DNA of 64,000 nt from Bradyrhizobium barranii subsp. apii. Its GTDB lineage: Bacteria; Pseudomonadota; Alphaproteobacteria; Rhizobiales; Xanthobacteraceae. Positions within the stretch are counted from its first letter, which is position 1, and every line of letters begins with the position of its first letter. The position numbers and the translations under genes were made by a program. The notes below the pieces were generated by a model. The model ran no database searches. It was not told the origin of the DNA and saw nothing but the letters and a program-made list of their open reading frames with translations. Shown piece by piece: positions 26,656 through 36,320 of this stretch. The DNA lies in NCBI RefSeq assembly GCF_011516635.5, contig NZ_CP096255.1, positions 5,888,501-5,952,500 of the forward strand. The letters run 5' to 3'.

Positions 26656-27618
26656 TCAATCGGAGACGTTCGCTTCCGAGCCGTGCGGTTGACCTTGGTG
26701 TCCATCAAGGCGCTGAGAGGTCCGGTAGCGGCCGGGCGACATGCCATGATGTCGATGAAAGAGTTTCGAAAACGCCGCCGCTGTCTCGTAACCGACCTGG
26801 CTCGCGATCCGTGCGATGGGCTCATCGCTGGTTTCGAGCAGGAACGCCGCTTCCGCCATCCGGCGTTCGATCACATAACGATGCATCGACTGGCCGACGA
26901 GGTTGGTGAAGCGGGCCGAAAATACCGAGCGGCCGAGCCCCACGCGATGGCCGAGGTCGCTCAGGGTCCAGGGCCGCTCCGGGTTTTCGTGGATCAATTT
27001 GAGCGCCGGTCCGATATGCGGGTCCGATATGGCCCCGAGCCAGCCGCCTTGTCCGGGACTGAGAGACGCGATCCAGCTTCGGAGCACCTCGACAAACAGC
27101 ACTTCCGTCAGTCGTGAGAGCGCGACGCGCTGGCCGGGACGCTCGAGCGCAGACTCGCTGACCATGCGCCGCAGGATGGCTTCGAGCCAGCCACCGTCCG
27201 CCGTCGGCTTCAGCAGAAGCACGGGCGGAAGCATCTCCAGCACGCTGCTGAACGAGGGCCGCGACACGGTGAAATTGCCGCAGATCATGGTCGAGAGCGG
27301 CTTTGCACGGCCGCCGTGACGAACGACGCCCAGACGTGCCGACGATCGATCGAGGTCCACAATCTGCAAAGGCTTGGCCCGGCGATCCGAATAAAACACA
27401 TGGGGCTCGCCGCGTGTGATGACGACGAAATCGCCCTCGGTCATCTGGATTTCCTGTCCGAGTTCGAGCGCGAGGGTCGCGGAGCCCCGACTGAGATAGT
27501 GAAACAGCGCGTAGGGGCGCGCCGGCAGCGCCAGATTCCAGGGATGACCGAGCTCGAAGTGGAACAGCAGCGTCCCGCCGAGACGAACGCGATCGAGCAC
27601 TTGGGCAAGGATGTCCAT
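26656..27618 (-). CDS. AraC family transcriptional regulator
   Basis: A 320-residue AraC regulator with an N-terminal cupin-type sensing domain (FHFELGHPWNLALPARPYAL, then GDFVVITRGEPHVFY) and a C-terminal double helix-turn-helix (TLSDLGHRVGLGRSVFSARF, then PIARIASQVGYETAAAFSKLF). The start MDILAQVLDRVRLGG is typical for this group and is preferred to the longer frame. It is divergent from the secreted hydrolase gene at 27836 and probably controls it. Confidence 0.87.
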   Translation of the reverse strand: MDILAQVLDRVRLGGTLLFHFELGHPWNLALPARPYALFHYLSRGSATLALELGQEIQMTEGDFVVITRGEPHVFYSDRRAKPLQIVDLDRSSARLGVVRHGGRAKPLSTMICGNFTVSRPSFSSVLEMLPPVLLLKPTADGGWLEAILRRMVSESALERPGQRVALSRLTEVLFVEVLRSWIASLSPGQGGWLGAISDPHIGPALKLIHENPERPWTLSDLGHRVGLGRSVFSARFTNLVGQSMHRYVIERRMAEAAFLLETSDEPIARIASQVGYETAAAFSKLFHRHHGMSPGRYRTSQRLDGHQGQPHGSEANVSD

Positions 27619-27835
27619 GCCGCCGAAGTTAGTCCGGTGGACGGTCGGACACAACATCCGGACGATTGATCCCTACCGTCCGAAAAGCCCGCGAACTAGG
27701 TCATGTCGCGGCGGGCCGACGTCATGTGCGGCAACCATTTCGCCAACGGCGGATGGAAGAAACCGCGACCAGGCAGGAAACGCCTGTCCATTCCCCCGGA
27801 CCTTATTCCGTCCGACATATCAACAGGAACAATCA

Positions 27836-28606
27836 ATGCTAAATATCCTTCTCTCAGCCGCCACCGTACTCCTGGCCGGAACGGCATGGGTCGGCCCCGC
27901 CCATTCCGCTGAGTTGCCCAAGGGAGCAGCCCACAACATCGTGCTCGTGCACGGCGCTTTCGTGGACCAGACGAGCTGGCAGCCCGTTGCCGATATTCTG
28001 TCGAAGAAGGGCTACAACGTCACGCTCGTGGAAAATCCGCTCACTTCGCTCGCCGCTGACGTCGATGCCACCAAGCAGGCGCTCGCGAAACAGGACGGCA
28101 GGACCGTTCTGGTCGGCCATTCATGGGGCGGCGTGGTGATCACGCAAGCCGGCAACGATCCCAAGGTCTCGGCGCTGGTCTATGTATCCGCCTTCGCGCC
28201 GGAGGTCGGTCAATCCCTGGCGTTGCTGGCCAAAGACGGCCCGCAGACCGAAGGCGTCAAGGCGATCCATCCCGACGCGAAGGGCAATCTGTATATCGAT
28301 CCCAAGTTGTTTCCGTCAGCCGTCGCGGCTGACCTTCCTCCGGAGATCGCCGAGCACCTGGCCAACTCGCAGCTTCCGCTGAGCCTCGCTGCGTTCGAGG
28401 CGCCTGTCAGCATTGCGGCCTGGCGCGACAAGCCGACGTTCTACGTCATCACCACGAAGGACAAAGTCATCGCGCCCGAGGTCCAGAAGTTGTTCGCAGC
28501 CAGGATGAAGGCTCAGACGACGGAAGTCGCCGGCAGCCATGCCTCGCTCGTGGTCCATGCGAAGGAAGTCGCTGAGGTCATCGAAAAGGCGGCACTCGCG
28601 AAGTGA
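27836..28606 (+). CDS. Secreted alpha/beta hydrolase
   Basis: A 256-residue hydrolase. A signal peptide (LLSAATVLLAGTAWVGPAHSA, cleavage about residue 24) precedes IVLVHGAFVDQTSWQPVADIL with the oxyanion HG. The nucleophile elbow is VGHSWGG, and the His probably lies in AGSHASLVVHAKEV. It resembles the esterase/salicylate-esterase-like group. CAGGAAC lies 6 bp before the ATG. It is divergent from the AraC gene. Confidence 0.85.
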   Translation: MLNILLSAATVLLAGTAWVGPAHSAELPKGAAHNIVLVHGAFVDQTSWQPVADILSKKGYNVTLVENPLTSLAADVDATKQALAKQDGRTVLVGHSWGGVVITQAGNDPKVSALVYVSAFAPEVGQSLALLAKDGPQTEGVKAIHPDAKGNLYIDPKLFPSAVAADLPPEIAEHLANSQLPLSLAAFEAPVSIAAWRDKPTFYVITTKDKVIAPEVQKLFAARMKAQTTEVAGSHASLVVHAKEVAEVIEKAALAK

Positions 28607-28781
28607 CGAACCTGCTCCCGGCGCTGTCGCGCCGGGAGCGCACACGCTCGCTCGGAGGAATGCGGAACGCCTCGGACCGCGATGGCGCGAAGCGCCAGCG
28701 ACATCCTGGAGGAAGGTTTCGGTCGCCGCGCTACGTGCCTCACCCGCTCGATCATTTCATGCCAAGCATCCGGAGTACGAT

Positions 28782-29552
28782 ATGACTCAACTCGACATCG
28801 CGAACCAGGACGCCCTCACACTCGAAACGGCGCCAACCCGTTACATCGAAGGCCAGGGAATCCGCTTCGCCTATCGCCGTCTCGGCCCCGCGACTGGAAC
28901 ACCGCTGGTTCTTCTGCAGCACTTCTCGGGAAACATCGACGGATGGGATCCCGCCGTCGTCAACGCTCTGGCCGCTGATCGCCCCGTGATCGCCTTTGAC
29001 AACGCAGGGGTCGGCCGGTCGACCGGTCAAACGCCCGACAACGTCGCGACGATGGCACGAGACGCCGTGGATTTCATCGACTTGCTCGGCCTCCTCGAAG
29101 TGGACCTGCTTGGCTTTTCTCTCGGCGGCTGCGTCGCTCAGCAGATCGCCGCCGAGCACGGACTGCTGGTCCGCAAGCTCATACTCGTCGGTACCGCGCC
29201 GAAAGGCGGAGAAGAACACTTGTTAGCGGTTCTGCAGCAAGCGTTTTCCCAAACCGATGTGCCGGCCCCCCGCCTGCCGCTGTTCTTCACGAATTCATCC
29301 GCCAGCCGGTCTTCCGGCTTGGCCTTCCTGAAGAGGACCAAGGTGCGCAAGGATGATCGGGACACCGATAACGGCAGCGCGGTAACCGATCCACAGGCCA
29401 AGGCGCTGATCACCTGGTGCGCCACACCTGATCCCGGGCACGCCATTCTGCGCGCTATCCGCCAGCCCGTTCTTGTGGTCAGCGGCAGCCACGTTCCCCA
29501 GGCGCACTTTATCCATGAGAATTGTTACAGAGGACAAAATGACAATCGCTAA
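28782..29552 (+). pseudogene. Alpha/beta hydrolase, C-terminus lost
   Basis: The N-terminal 240 residues are a normal hydrolase: VLLQHFSGNIDGWDPAVV, FDNAGVGRSTGQTPD and the nucleophile elbow LLGFSLGG. The frame departs after VLVVSGSH and ends in VPQAHFIHENCYRGQNDNR. Relatives continue for about 45 more residues that carry the catalytic His. The break lies 20-80 bp before the DUF302 gene, so a deletion probably joined the two. Activity is unlikely. Confidence 0.7.
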
Positions 29553-30033
29553 AATCGAAGTGGAGCGCTTCAGCCTCACGAGCTTAAAATCATTCGACAC
29601 TATTGTGGCGGCGCTCAAGTCGGCGGTCGGGCAGCCCAACATGGTCGAATTTTTCAAGGAAACGAGGGCGACAAATTCCTTCCCGGATTTGGAGCGCGTT
29701 GTACGAAGCGGCCTCGGCCGAACGGACCTTATGCTCTTCGCGGAATTTGACTTGGGCGACATTCTGCGTCGCGAAGCCGGATCCAAGACGCCTAAAATCA
29801 TACGGCTTGTGATCGGCAATCCACTCATCATGAAAGAAATGGTCAAGCACGTGCCCGATGCTGGATCTTACGCTCCGGTCACAGTGCTCATTGATGAGCG
29901 TTCCGATGGCGTGCATGTCTCTTACGACAAAATGGAGAGTTTTCTGCTGCCTTATGGCAATTCGGACGCACTCTCCGTCGCCCGAAATCTCGATGCGAAA
30001 ATCACAACCTTGCTACGCGAATGTGCAAGCTGA
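29539..30033 (+). CDS. DUF302-domain protein
   Basis: A 164-residue protein starting MTIAKIEVERFSLTSLKSFD, with RLVIGNPLIMKEMVKHVPDA and APVTVLIDERSDGVHVSYDK, the core of DUF302. AGAGGAC lies 4 bp before the ATG; the start lies inside the tail of the truncated hydrolase frame. GC is lower than in neighbours, consistent with transfer. Function of DUF302 is not established. Confidence 0.78.
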   Translation: MTIAKIEVERFSLTSLKSFDTIVAALKSAVGQPNMVEFFKETRATNSFPDLERVVRSGLGRTDLMLFAEFDLGDILRREAGSKTPKIIRLVIGNPLIMKEMVKHVPDAGSYAPVTVLIDERSDGVHVSYDKMESFLLPYGNSDALSVARNLDAKITTLLRECAS

Positions 30034-30082
30034 ACGCCCTCGACGTCTTCGGCCGATGGAAGTGCGATGGCCGGCTCGCCAG

Positions 30083-30348
30083 CTACGCCGTCCGCAGTAC
30101 CAGCGCGGGCGGCTGCGACGGCCGGATCAGCGCGAACGCGACCTGGATGATGCCACCGGCCAAGCCCAGCGCCACGCCGGTGCGCCAGGCCGTGGTGTAG
30201 GAGCCGAGCGCGTCGTAGAGAACCCTTCCTCCGTAGGCGCCGAGGAAGCTGCCGATCTGGTGGCTCATGAAGACGAGGCCTTGGATCATCGCCTGCCAGC
30301 GCAGGCCGAACATCTCGGCGCCCGCGACCAGCGGGCCGACGCCCGTCC
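30083..30348 (-). pseudogene. C-terminal fragment of an MFS transporter
   Basis: About 88 residues remain, from AWTGVGPLVAGAEMFGLRW through QAMIQGLVFMSHQIGSFLGA and the last transmembrane segments to LRPSQPP-type tail. No start or N-terminal two thirds of the transporter is present. The fragment ends abruptly near 30349, where unrelated DNA with a TGCACTATCACCGTAAT motif begins. Confidence 0.75.
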
Positions 30349-30721
30349 ACGCGCAAAGAGCGGATAGCCTCGCACATTGAGTGCACTATCACCGTAATCG
30401 CGAGTTCGGTCGAGAGGCCGGCGGCGTCGCCCGTCATGATGGCCCGCACAGCACGCGCGAAGGCAAATCCCAGCGCGGCGCACCAGCAATGCCGGTTCGC
30501 TTTGCGCCCAGAATCCGCCCTCCTCGTCGGTTCGCTTTGTGAATGGTCCTGATGGGCGCTCGACAAACGAGGATAATGGCTCTCGTTCACCCGCCGTTAA
30601 CCTGGAACTTCTTTTGATTGTGCGACACGTCTTGCGCAACCCCTGATTATGATCGACTTTAGGTTGATCACGACGCTCATGCGAACCCATCGGTTCGTTT
30701 TGATTGCAAGGTTCGCTGGGA
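30349..30721. other. Intergenic region with one half of a dispersed motif
   Basis: 373 bp with no gene. At 30384-30402 TGAGTGCACTATCACCGTAA resembles the motif at 34600-34617. It marks the breakpoint of the MFS fragment and holds the promoter of the PAP2 gene. Confidence 0.5.
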
Positions 30722-31792
30722 ATGAAATCCGACGCAAGAATGACGGCGGTCAAGGGGAGCGCCGAGCCGCCGAGAAACTCACATAAAATCGACGAGGATC
30801 CTCAAGCCGCCTGGCAGCTGTTCAACGCAAACTGGTTGATCATTGCCGTTATGGGGAGTCTGCTCGCGTTAGGGCTGACGTCCACCAATCTTCGTCTCGA
30901 ACCGATCGCGTTTGGCACAACGCTGGCGATCGCGGCGGCCCTGCTCGCTGTCGCTTATCATCATCGGCTGACCAGGGGTGATCGCACCGATCCGAAGCTC
31001 TTTTTCTCGCTCGGAACGATTGGACAGGTCATTCTCACTTGCGCCATCGTAGGACCGCTTAGTTATGTCGCGGGAGCAATAGGGTATCCTCTCCAGGATC
31101 AGGCGCTGCTTTCTGTGGATCGCGCACTTGGTTTGGATCCCGAGCCCATCATTCGGTACGTCAACGACCACCCATGGCTTGCGATCATCTTGTCGCGCGC
31201 ATATGGGCTGATCAAATGGCCACTGCTCGGCATTCCCATTGTACTCGTCCTCACGGCGCGGTACGCACGGTTGCAATTGTTCATGCTCGCAATGAGTGTT
31301 GCGCTCGCGGTCGCAATTGCCATCTCTGTTTTCGTACCTGCCATCGGCACCTACTACGGATTGCAGCTGCCACCGGCTCGGTACCCGAACATCGACACAT
31401 CGGTCTATGCTGGACAATTGCGGGACATCCTGGCCTTGCGTGACGGCAGCCTGCGCGAACTCGGACTTTTCAAGCTGGCCGGTATCGTTTCATTCCCGAG
31501 CTTCCATGCCGCGTCAGCCGTGCTCTACATGTGGGCGTTGTGGCCGGTACGCGCCGTGGGAGGCATCGCGGCAACTATCAATATCCTGATGATCGCGGCG
31601 ACCCCCGTGATCGGCGCACATTATTTGATCGATCTTGTTGGCGGCATTCTGCTCGCCGTAGCATCAATCCTGGCGGCGACGAGTTATCTCAAATGGCTCA
31701 AGCGGACCCAGAGGACATCCGCCGCGTCGGCACCCGACTGGTCGCAAAAGCTCGTCAATTGTGCGAACGGCAGCCAGACACTCTCGCCTTGA
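30722..31792 (+). CDS. PAP2/Aur1-like integral membrane phosphatase
   Basis: A 356-residue membrane protein with about seven hydrophobic segments (WLIIAVMGSLLALGL, FGTTLAIAAALLAVAY, ILMIAATPVIGAHYLIDLVG). The catalytic signatures of the PAP2_3 (Aur1/Ipt1-like) group are SFPSFHAAS and GAHYLIDLVGG, giving the two His and Asp. Such enzymes act on lipid phosphates or transfer head groups. Starts at 30722 or 30740 are both possible; GGGA stands before 30722. Substrate unknown. Confidence 0.82.
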   Translation: MKSDARMTAVKGSAEPPRNSHKIDEDPQAAWQLFNANWLIIAVMGSLLALGLTSTNLRLEPIAFGTTLAIAAALLAVAYHHRLTRGDRTDPKLFFSLGTIGQVILTCAIVGPLSYVAGAIGYPLQDQALLSVDRALGLDPEPIIRYVNDHPWLAIILSRAYGLIKWPLLGIPIVLVLTARYARLQLFMLAMSVALAVAIAISVFVPAIGTYYGLQLPPARYPNIDTSVYAGQLRDILALRDGSLRELGLFKLAGIVSFPSFHAASAVLYMWALWPVRAVGGIAATINILMIAATPVIGAHYLIDLVGGILLAVASILAATSYLKWLKRTQRTSAASAPDWSQKLVNCANGSQTLSP

Positions 31793-31959
31793 GTTGGAAG
31801 TTGGCAGTGCCATCATCTCGGGCGGACTGCGCTTGTCTCGTCGAACTCTCAGCAAGGCCACGCTCAGGGCAATTTCCGCATAGGCCGCGATGTCGCTTGG
31901 AGCGTTCGCAGCTCGGCTTCCGACCGGATTACGGCAAGCGTCGCCGGCGACCTGCCGCG

Positions 31960-32856
31960 TCAGTCGCGCGATATGGACAGCCCCGCGAGAAGCGGAGCGT
32001 ACGCGGCGAGCCTGCGGGATACGAACTCGGTGAAGAGCCGCACGCGCTTCGTCTTGCGCGTCTCCCCCTGTGTGAGAAGCCAGAGCGTTCCGTACATGTG
32101 CGGGTCGGTGCCCGGCACCCTCACCAGCAAGGGATCGGCATCTCCGACAAAGCACGGCAGTGTCGTGATCCCGAGCCCTTGCCGTACAGCAACGATCTGC
32201 GCCCCGGCATCTGTGACCCTGAACGGAACTTCGGCGGTGCGAACCTCACCCTCGTGGGCCCAATCCGGAATTCCATGAATGCTTATGACGATCCACCTGA
32301 CGGGATCAGGCGCGCCCGCACGCCACGCGGCCAGGCGATCCCTGGACATGTAGACGCCGCCGAACAGCTCCGGTCCCTTCAGGCCGTGAAGATTGAGCGG
32401 CAGGGTTTTGCGGTCGTAGACGACGCGGATCGCGACGTCGGCCTCTCGGTTGGTCAGATTTGCCAGCTCGCCGAACGACAGGATGTCCATCTCGATGTCC
32501 GGATGCAGACGCGCGAAATCGGCGAAATCAGGCATGAGCAGGTGTGTCGCCAGCGGCGGTGCCAGCGTCACCCGCAGAAGCCCGCGCACGCTCTGGTCGC
32601 GGCCGAACACGCGCGTCTCCAGCTGGTGCGACGACGCCTCCATCTGGTCCGCGAGCTCGAGGACCTCCTCCCCTGCAGCCGTCAGGCGGTAGCCCGAAGG
32701 CAGCTTCTCGAACATGAGCGCCCCGAGCCGTTCCTCCAGCTGGGCGACGCGTCGCAGCACGGTCGAATGGTTCACCCCGAGGCGCTCGGCGGCGGCCCGC
32801 ACCGAGCCTCCGCGCGCGACGGCAAGAAAGTAGCGAACGTCATCCCAGTCGATCAT
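31960..32856 (-). CDS. LysR family transcriptional regulator
   Basis: A 298-residue LysR protein starting MIDWDDVRYFLAVARGGSVR, with the recognition helix AAAERLGVNHSTVLRRVAQLE. The ligand domain spans about 92-290. The frame continues upstream but that part lacks family similarity. It is divergent from the SDR gene at 33146 (289 bp apart), its likely target. Confidence 0.87.
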   Translation of the reverse strand: MIDWDDVRYFLAVARGGSVRAAAERLGVNHSTVLRRVAQLEERLGALMFEKLPSGYRLTAAGEEVLELADQMEASSHQLETRVFGRDQSVRGLLRVTLAPPLATHLLMPDFADFARLHPDIEMDILSFGELANLTNREADVAIRVVYDRKTLPLNLHGLKGPELFGGVYMSRDRLAAWRAGAPDPVRWIVISIHGIPDWAHEGEVRTAEVPFRVTDAGAQIVAVRQGLGITTLPCFVGDADPLLVRVPGTDPHMYGTLWLLTQGETRKTKRVRLFTEFVSRRLAAYAPLLAGLSISRD

Positions 32857-33145
32857 GGTGCAATCCTGCACCGCTGGGGTGCGCCTTCCAAAGCCCGTCC
32901 AATACATCGAACAGCATCTCGTATGTGGGTAGCACGGGCGGTCATCGCAGCCTATGCCGGCAAGCGCGGCCCAATTCCGAACGGCGAACGCCAATCGTCG
33001 CGGCTGGCGCCAGCCGTCCAGCCGGATCGATTTCGCACCACCGCTGTGCGCGCTTCCGCACTCAACGCCTGACGCCGACGGACCTATGTCGAGGTCCTCG
33101 GGGGTCTCCCCGAACGACCAAAGACGGAGTCTCAAAGGAGAAGTC

Positions 33146-33880
33146 ATGGGAAAGCTTGAAGGTAAGGTTGCAGTCGTCACGGGTGGATCGAGCGGCATGG
33201 CGCTGGCGAGCGCCAGGCGGTTCGTTGAAGAAGGCGCCTATGTCTTCATCACGGGCCGAAGGCAGGAGGCGCTCGACGAGGCCGTCAGGCTGATTGGCCG
33301 GAACGTGACTGGCGTGCGCGGCGACGCGGCCAATCTCGACGACCTCGACCGTCTGTTCGACACGGTCAAGCGGGACAAGGGCAAGATCGACGTCCTGTAC
33401 GCAAGCGCCGGCATGGGCGAAGCCGTCCCACTGGGCGAGATTACCGAGCAGCATTTCGATGCTGCCTTCGGCCTGAATACGCGCGGCACACTGTTTACGG
33501 TTCAGAAGGCGCTGCCGCTGTTTGGCGATGGCGGATCGATCTTCATGACCGGGTCAGTTGCGTCGGTGAAAGGTTTTCCCGGTTACGGCGTGTATGCGGC
33601 GAGCAAAGCGGCGTTGCGCTCATTCGCGCGCACATGGCTCAACGAACTGAAGGGCAGGAATATCCGCGTGAACGTGCTGAGCCCGGGGCCGATCGCCACA
33701 CCGATGCAGGACCAGGTTCTCACCGAGGAGGCGAAGCGGATGTTCGAATCCCTGATCCCGCGGGGAAAGATGGGTCGTCCTGAGGAAATTGCGGCGGTCG
33801 CGCTGTTTCTTGCCTCAGACGATTCGAGCTTCGTGAATGGAGTGGAGTTGTCTGTCGACGGCGGCTTCTCGGCCATCTGA
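33146..33880 (+). CDS. SDR family oxidoreductase
   Basis: A 244-residue short-chain dehydrogenase. The nucleotide motif is VTGGSSGMALASA (the usual GIG is GMA, with the last Gly changed to Ala). GRR after beta2 suggests NADP preference. The catalytic triad is Ser in MTGSVAS, Tyr and Lys in YGVYAASKAAL, with NTRG for Asn. The family ending SFVNGVELSVDGGFSAI is complete. AAAGGAG lies 5 bp before the ATG. The next gene starts 14 bp downstream, so both form an operon. Confidence 0.9.
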   Translation: MGKLEGKVAVVTGGSSGMALASARRFVEEGAYVFITGRRQEALDEAVRLIGRNVTGVRGDAANLDDLDRLFDTVKRDKGKIDVLYASAGMGEAVPLGEITEQHFDAAFGLNTRGTLFTVQKALPLFGDGGSIFMTGSVASVKGFPGYGVYAASKAALRSFARTWLNELKGRNIRVNVLSPGPIATPMQDQVLTEEAKRMFESLIPRGKMGRPEEIAAVALFLASDDSSFVNGVELSVDGGFSAI

Positions 33881-33893
33881 AAATCGGAGACGC

Positions 33894-34496
33894 ATGATGA
33901 GCTACGCAATTATAGGATTCGGCAAGGTCGGCCAGGCCCTCGCCCACGCCTTCGCCCGCAAGAACATCGAGGTAACAGTCGCGAGCCGCCGGCCGCCCGA
34001 GACGTTGGCGCCGCAGGCTCTGGCGATCGGCCCCACGGTCGTCGCCAAGTCGCTGCGGGAAGCACTCGAGGCCGAAACGATCATCCTGGCGGTCCCCTTC
34101 GGGGAGCATCGCGAGGTTGCGAAGGCCCTGCCGAGCTGGAAAGGCAAGACGGTCATCGACGCGATGAATGCGTTAGTTCCGCCTGAGGAGCTGGACGGTC
34201 TCCCGTCCTCCGCCTTCGTCGCGAAGGCGTTCACCGGCGCCAGGCTCGTGAAAGCTTTCAATCATCTGGTTGCGGCCAAGCTGGCCGCCGATCCGATCGT
34301 CGAGGGCGGCCACCGGGTCGTCTTTTTGTCTGGTGACGACGAGGACGCGACCGTTCCCGTGGCGGCCCTGGCCAAACAACTCGGCTTCGCACCTGTCAAG
34401 CTGGGAAAGCTCAACGAGGGTGGCGCGCTGGTGCACGCACGCGACCGCATCTGGGGCCAGCTCATCTTCCAGGATTTATTCAAAAAGGAGCAGTAG
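33894..34496 (+). CDS. NADP-binding oxidoreductase, F420:NADP reductase-like
   Basis: A 200-residue Rossmann protein, MMSYAIIGFGKVGQALAHAF with GxGxxG-like GFGKVG, followed by ASRRPP (phosphate-binding Arg pair) and AFNHLVAAKL. It belongs to the NPF/F420-dependent NADP reductase-like family, though use of F420 is not implied. It is in an operon with the SDR gene, possibly under LysR control. CGGAGA precedes the start. Confidence 0.83.
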   Translation: MMSYAIIGFGKVGQALAHAFARKNIEVTVASRRPPETLAPQALAIGPTVVAKSLREALEAETIILAVPFGEHREVAKALPSWKGKTVIDAMNALVPPEELDGLPSSAFVAKAFTGARLVKAFNHLVAAKLAADPIVEGGHRVVFLSGDDEDATVPVAALAKQLGFAPVKLGKLNEGGALVHARDRIWGQLIFQDLFKKEQ

Positions 34497-34548
34497 TCGA
34501 TCTACGATCGTGTGATTTGGCCAGAGAAGTAGAATCTCAAAACGAATT

Positions 34549-34617
34549 GCGGTGACAGTGAATTCAACTCGCAAGCCTTCTTTGCCGAGCGATAGTTAAA
34601 TGCACTGTCACCGTAAT
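34549..34617. repeat. Inverted repeat of a dispersed ACGGTGACAGTGCA motif
   Basis: ATTGCGGTGACAGTGAATT on the left and, inverted, AAATGCACTGTCACCGTAAT on the right, separated by about 33 bp. A related half lies near 30390. Such motifs flank REP-associated transposases in other genomes; none is encoded here. Confidence 0.6.
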
Positions 34618-34646
34618 CCTATGGGTTTCGCTGCGCTCTACCCGTC

Positions 34647-35129
34647 TTACGCACTTGCTAGAGCGCGCTTTTCGAGATCGTCGGCCTCGTCCTTCATCGG
34701 CTTCACTTGGCGATTTGCATCCACCCAAAGCGCGCCGAGGGTTGAAGGCGCAGGCAGTAGTGAGAGCGCGAACATCACGACCGTGGTCCATTCGTAGCCT
34801 TCGATGACATCGTCCTGCGCCTTGTATGCGATCGCAACCAAGACGATTGCCAGAAGCACTGCAACGAACGAATTGATGCGAACGTATTTCCGGTATTCTT
34901 GGAAGAGCCGAATTTTGAAGATCTCGCACCTGCTTTCGAGCCGGTCCAGTTCCTCTTCCAGAGCCTTGGGCGGCCGTTCTCCGTCAGGAGCAAGGAATAG
35001 GCTCCGCGTACGGCCAATTGTCCGGACCAAGGGCGCAACCCCCAGCTCGCCGTACATCTGAAGCAGGGCGGTACCGACGTGCAGCCCAACTCCTAGTTGA
35101 ACCAAGCTAGAAAAGTCCCCATATTTCAT
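34647..35129 (-). CDS. Membrane protein of unknown function beside the ImmA/PIN genes
   Basis: A 160-residue protein starting MKYGDFSSLVQLGVGLHVGT. Two clear transmembrane segments lie at about 88-105 (INSFVAVLLAIVLVAIAY) and 116-133 (TTVVMFALSLLPAPSTLGAL); a third weaker one is near residues 9-27. A charged, coiled-coil-like stretch lies between (ALEEELDRLESRCEIFKIRL). It is divergent from the ImmA/IrrE-like gene with only 30 bp between starts, so the two promoters must overlap. GC is lower than in the core. No family is recognised. Confidence 0.7.
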   Translation of the reverse strand: MKYGDFSSLVQLGVGLHVGTALLQMYGELGVAPLVRTIGRTRSLFLAPDGERPPKALEEELDRLESRCEIFKIRLFQEYRKYVRINSFVAVLLAIVLVAIAYKAQDDVIEGYEWTTVVMFALSLLPAPSTLGALWVDANRQVKPMKDEADDLEKRALASA

Positions 35130-35159
35130 AGTCAGGCGCCCCACTGCCAAGGACGATTC

Positions 35160-36320
35160 GTGGCCTACAATCCGAACATTCTTCGCGAAGTTTTGCGAGC
35201 CCGTTCCCTCACCCGGGAGCAACTTTCGAAACGTCTCGGACTCAGTGTTACCCAACTCGAGTCCGAACTCCAGCGCGAACCAGAGCCGCGCCAAGGCATC
35301 TTAAATGACATCGCCAAAGAGCTCGCGCTTCCTCCGTTTATATTCTTCATGGAGCGAGCGCCTCAGTTTCACGATGTGCTACCAGATTTCCGATCGCCCA
35401 ATCCGGCGCCCCGGGCCAAGTCGCGCGAGACGATAGAAGCCATCCACTTTGCCGAGGGCATCCAAAGGACGGTTATCGAAGGGCGCGTCCGCGGCGCACC
35501 ACAGCTACCTGCATTCACAGCCACCAACAACGACGACGTTGACGAGTTCGCGCTTGCGGCTCGTCGCTTTTTCAACATCACGATCGAGGACCAGTCAAAC
35601 GCGAAGGACGCGCGCGAGTTCTACAACGTTTGCCGGAATAGGATCGAAGAAAAGGGCATTTTCGTCCTTCATGACAGCTTCCCGCATGCCGATGGAAGCG
35701 GCTTTTGTCTCGCACATTTTCTGTATCCCGTCGTTGTCATCAACACGATGCAGCAGACTCGGGGACGACGCTTATTCACCCTCATTCAAGAGCTAGCTCA
35801 TGTTCTCATGGGCAAGTCGGGTATCTCCGATCCGTTCGTGCGCGAAAATGTGACAGAGCGCCTTTGCAATCGCTTCGCTGGCGCTTTCCTTGTGCCCCGC
35901 AGCTATGTCGCGCCGCTTCTCGGCACCTCCTCGCCTGCAAATGACCCAGACCAAGATGACGTACGCTGGGCTTCGCGCAGACTGAAAATCAGCCAGGAAG
36001 CCACTGTACTACGCCTTGAGCAGCTAAGCTTCTACCGCTCCGGCAGTTACGACAAGTGGAAACGTCTCGTCCACAACGCCAACCCGGACTACTCTGAGAA
36101 AAAAGGCGGACCACCGCAACCGCCCGCGCAGGAAAAAGTGAAACTAGCCAAGTATGGCTATCAGTTCGCCCGCGCGTTCGATGCTCTCCTTAGCGACGGT
36201 CGCATAAGCGAAGTCAATCTCTACCGCTCGACCGGACTCAAGCCAAAGTACCAACGGCCCTACTTCGCGTACGCGAAATCGATCTCTGATGCCGAGCTCC
36301 GCGAGCTCCAAGATGAATGA
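35160..36320 (+). CDS. HTH + ImmA/IrrE-like protein with Gln in the zinc motif
   Basis: A 386-residue protein. Residues 5-40 form a helix-turn-helix (LREVLRARSLTREQLSKRLG). A COG2856 (ImmA/IrrE) domain spans about 100-300, with the active-site helix RLFTLIQELAHVLMGKSGI. The normal HELxH is Q210-E211-L-A-H214, so the first zinc-binding His is missing. A C-terminal domain of about 85 residues follows a Pro-rich linker. The GTG start follows AAGGAC by 5 bp. The stop overlaps the PIN-like gene by 8 bp (ATGAATGA). By analogy with COG2856/PIN pairs it is the likely antitoxin and regulator. Confidence 0.85.
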   Translation: MAYNPNILREVLRARSLTREQLSKRLGLSVTQLESELQREPEPRQGILNDIAKELALPPFIFFMERAPQFHDVLPDFRSPNPAPRAKSRETIEAIHFAEGIQRTVIEGRVRGAPQLPAFTATNNDDVDEFALAARRFFNITIEDQSNAKDAREFYNVCRNRIEEKGIFVLHDSFPHADGSGFCLAHFLYPVVVINTMQQTRGRRLFTLIQELAHVLMGKSGISDPFVRENVTERLCNRFAGAFLVPRSYVAPLLGTSSPANDPDQDDVRWASRRLKISQEATVLRLEQLSFYRSGSYDKWKRLVHNANPDYSEKKGGPPQPPAQEKVKLAKYGYQFARAFDALLSDGRISEVNLYRSTGLKPKYQRPYFAYAKSISDAELRELQDE

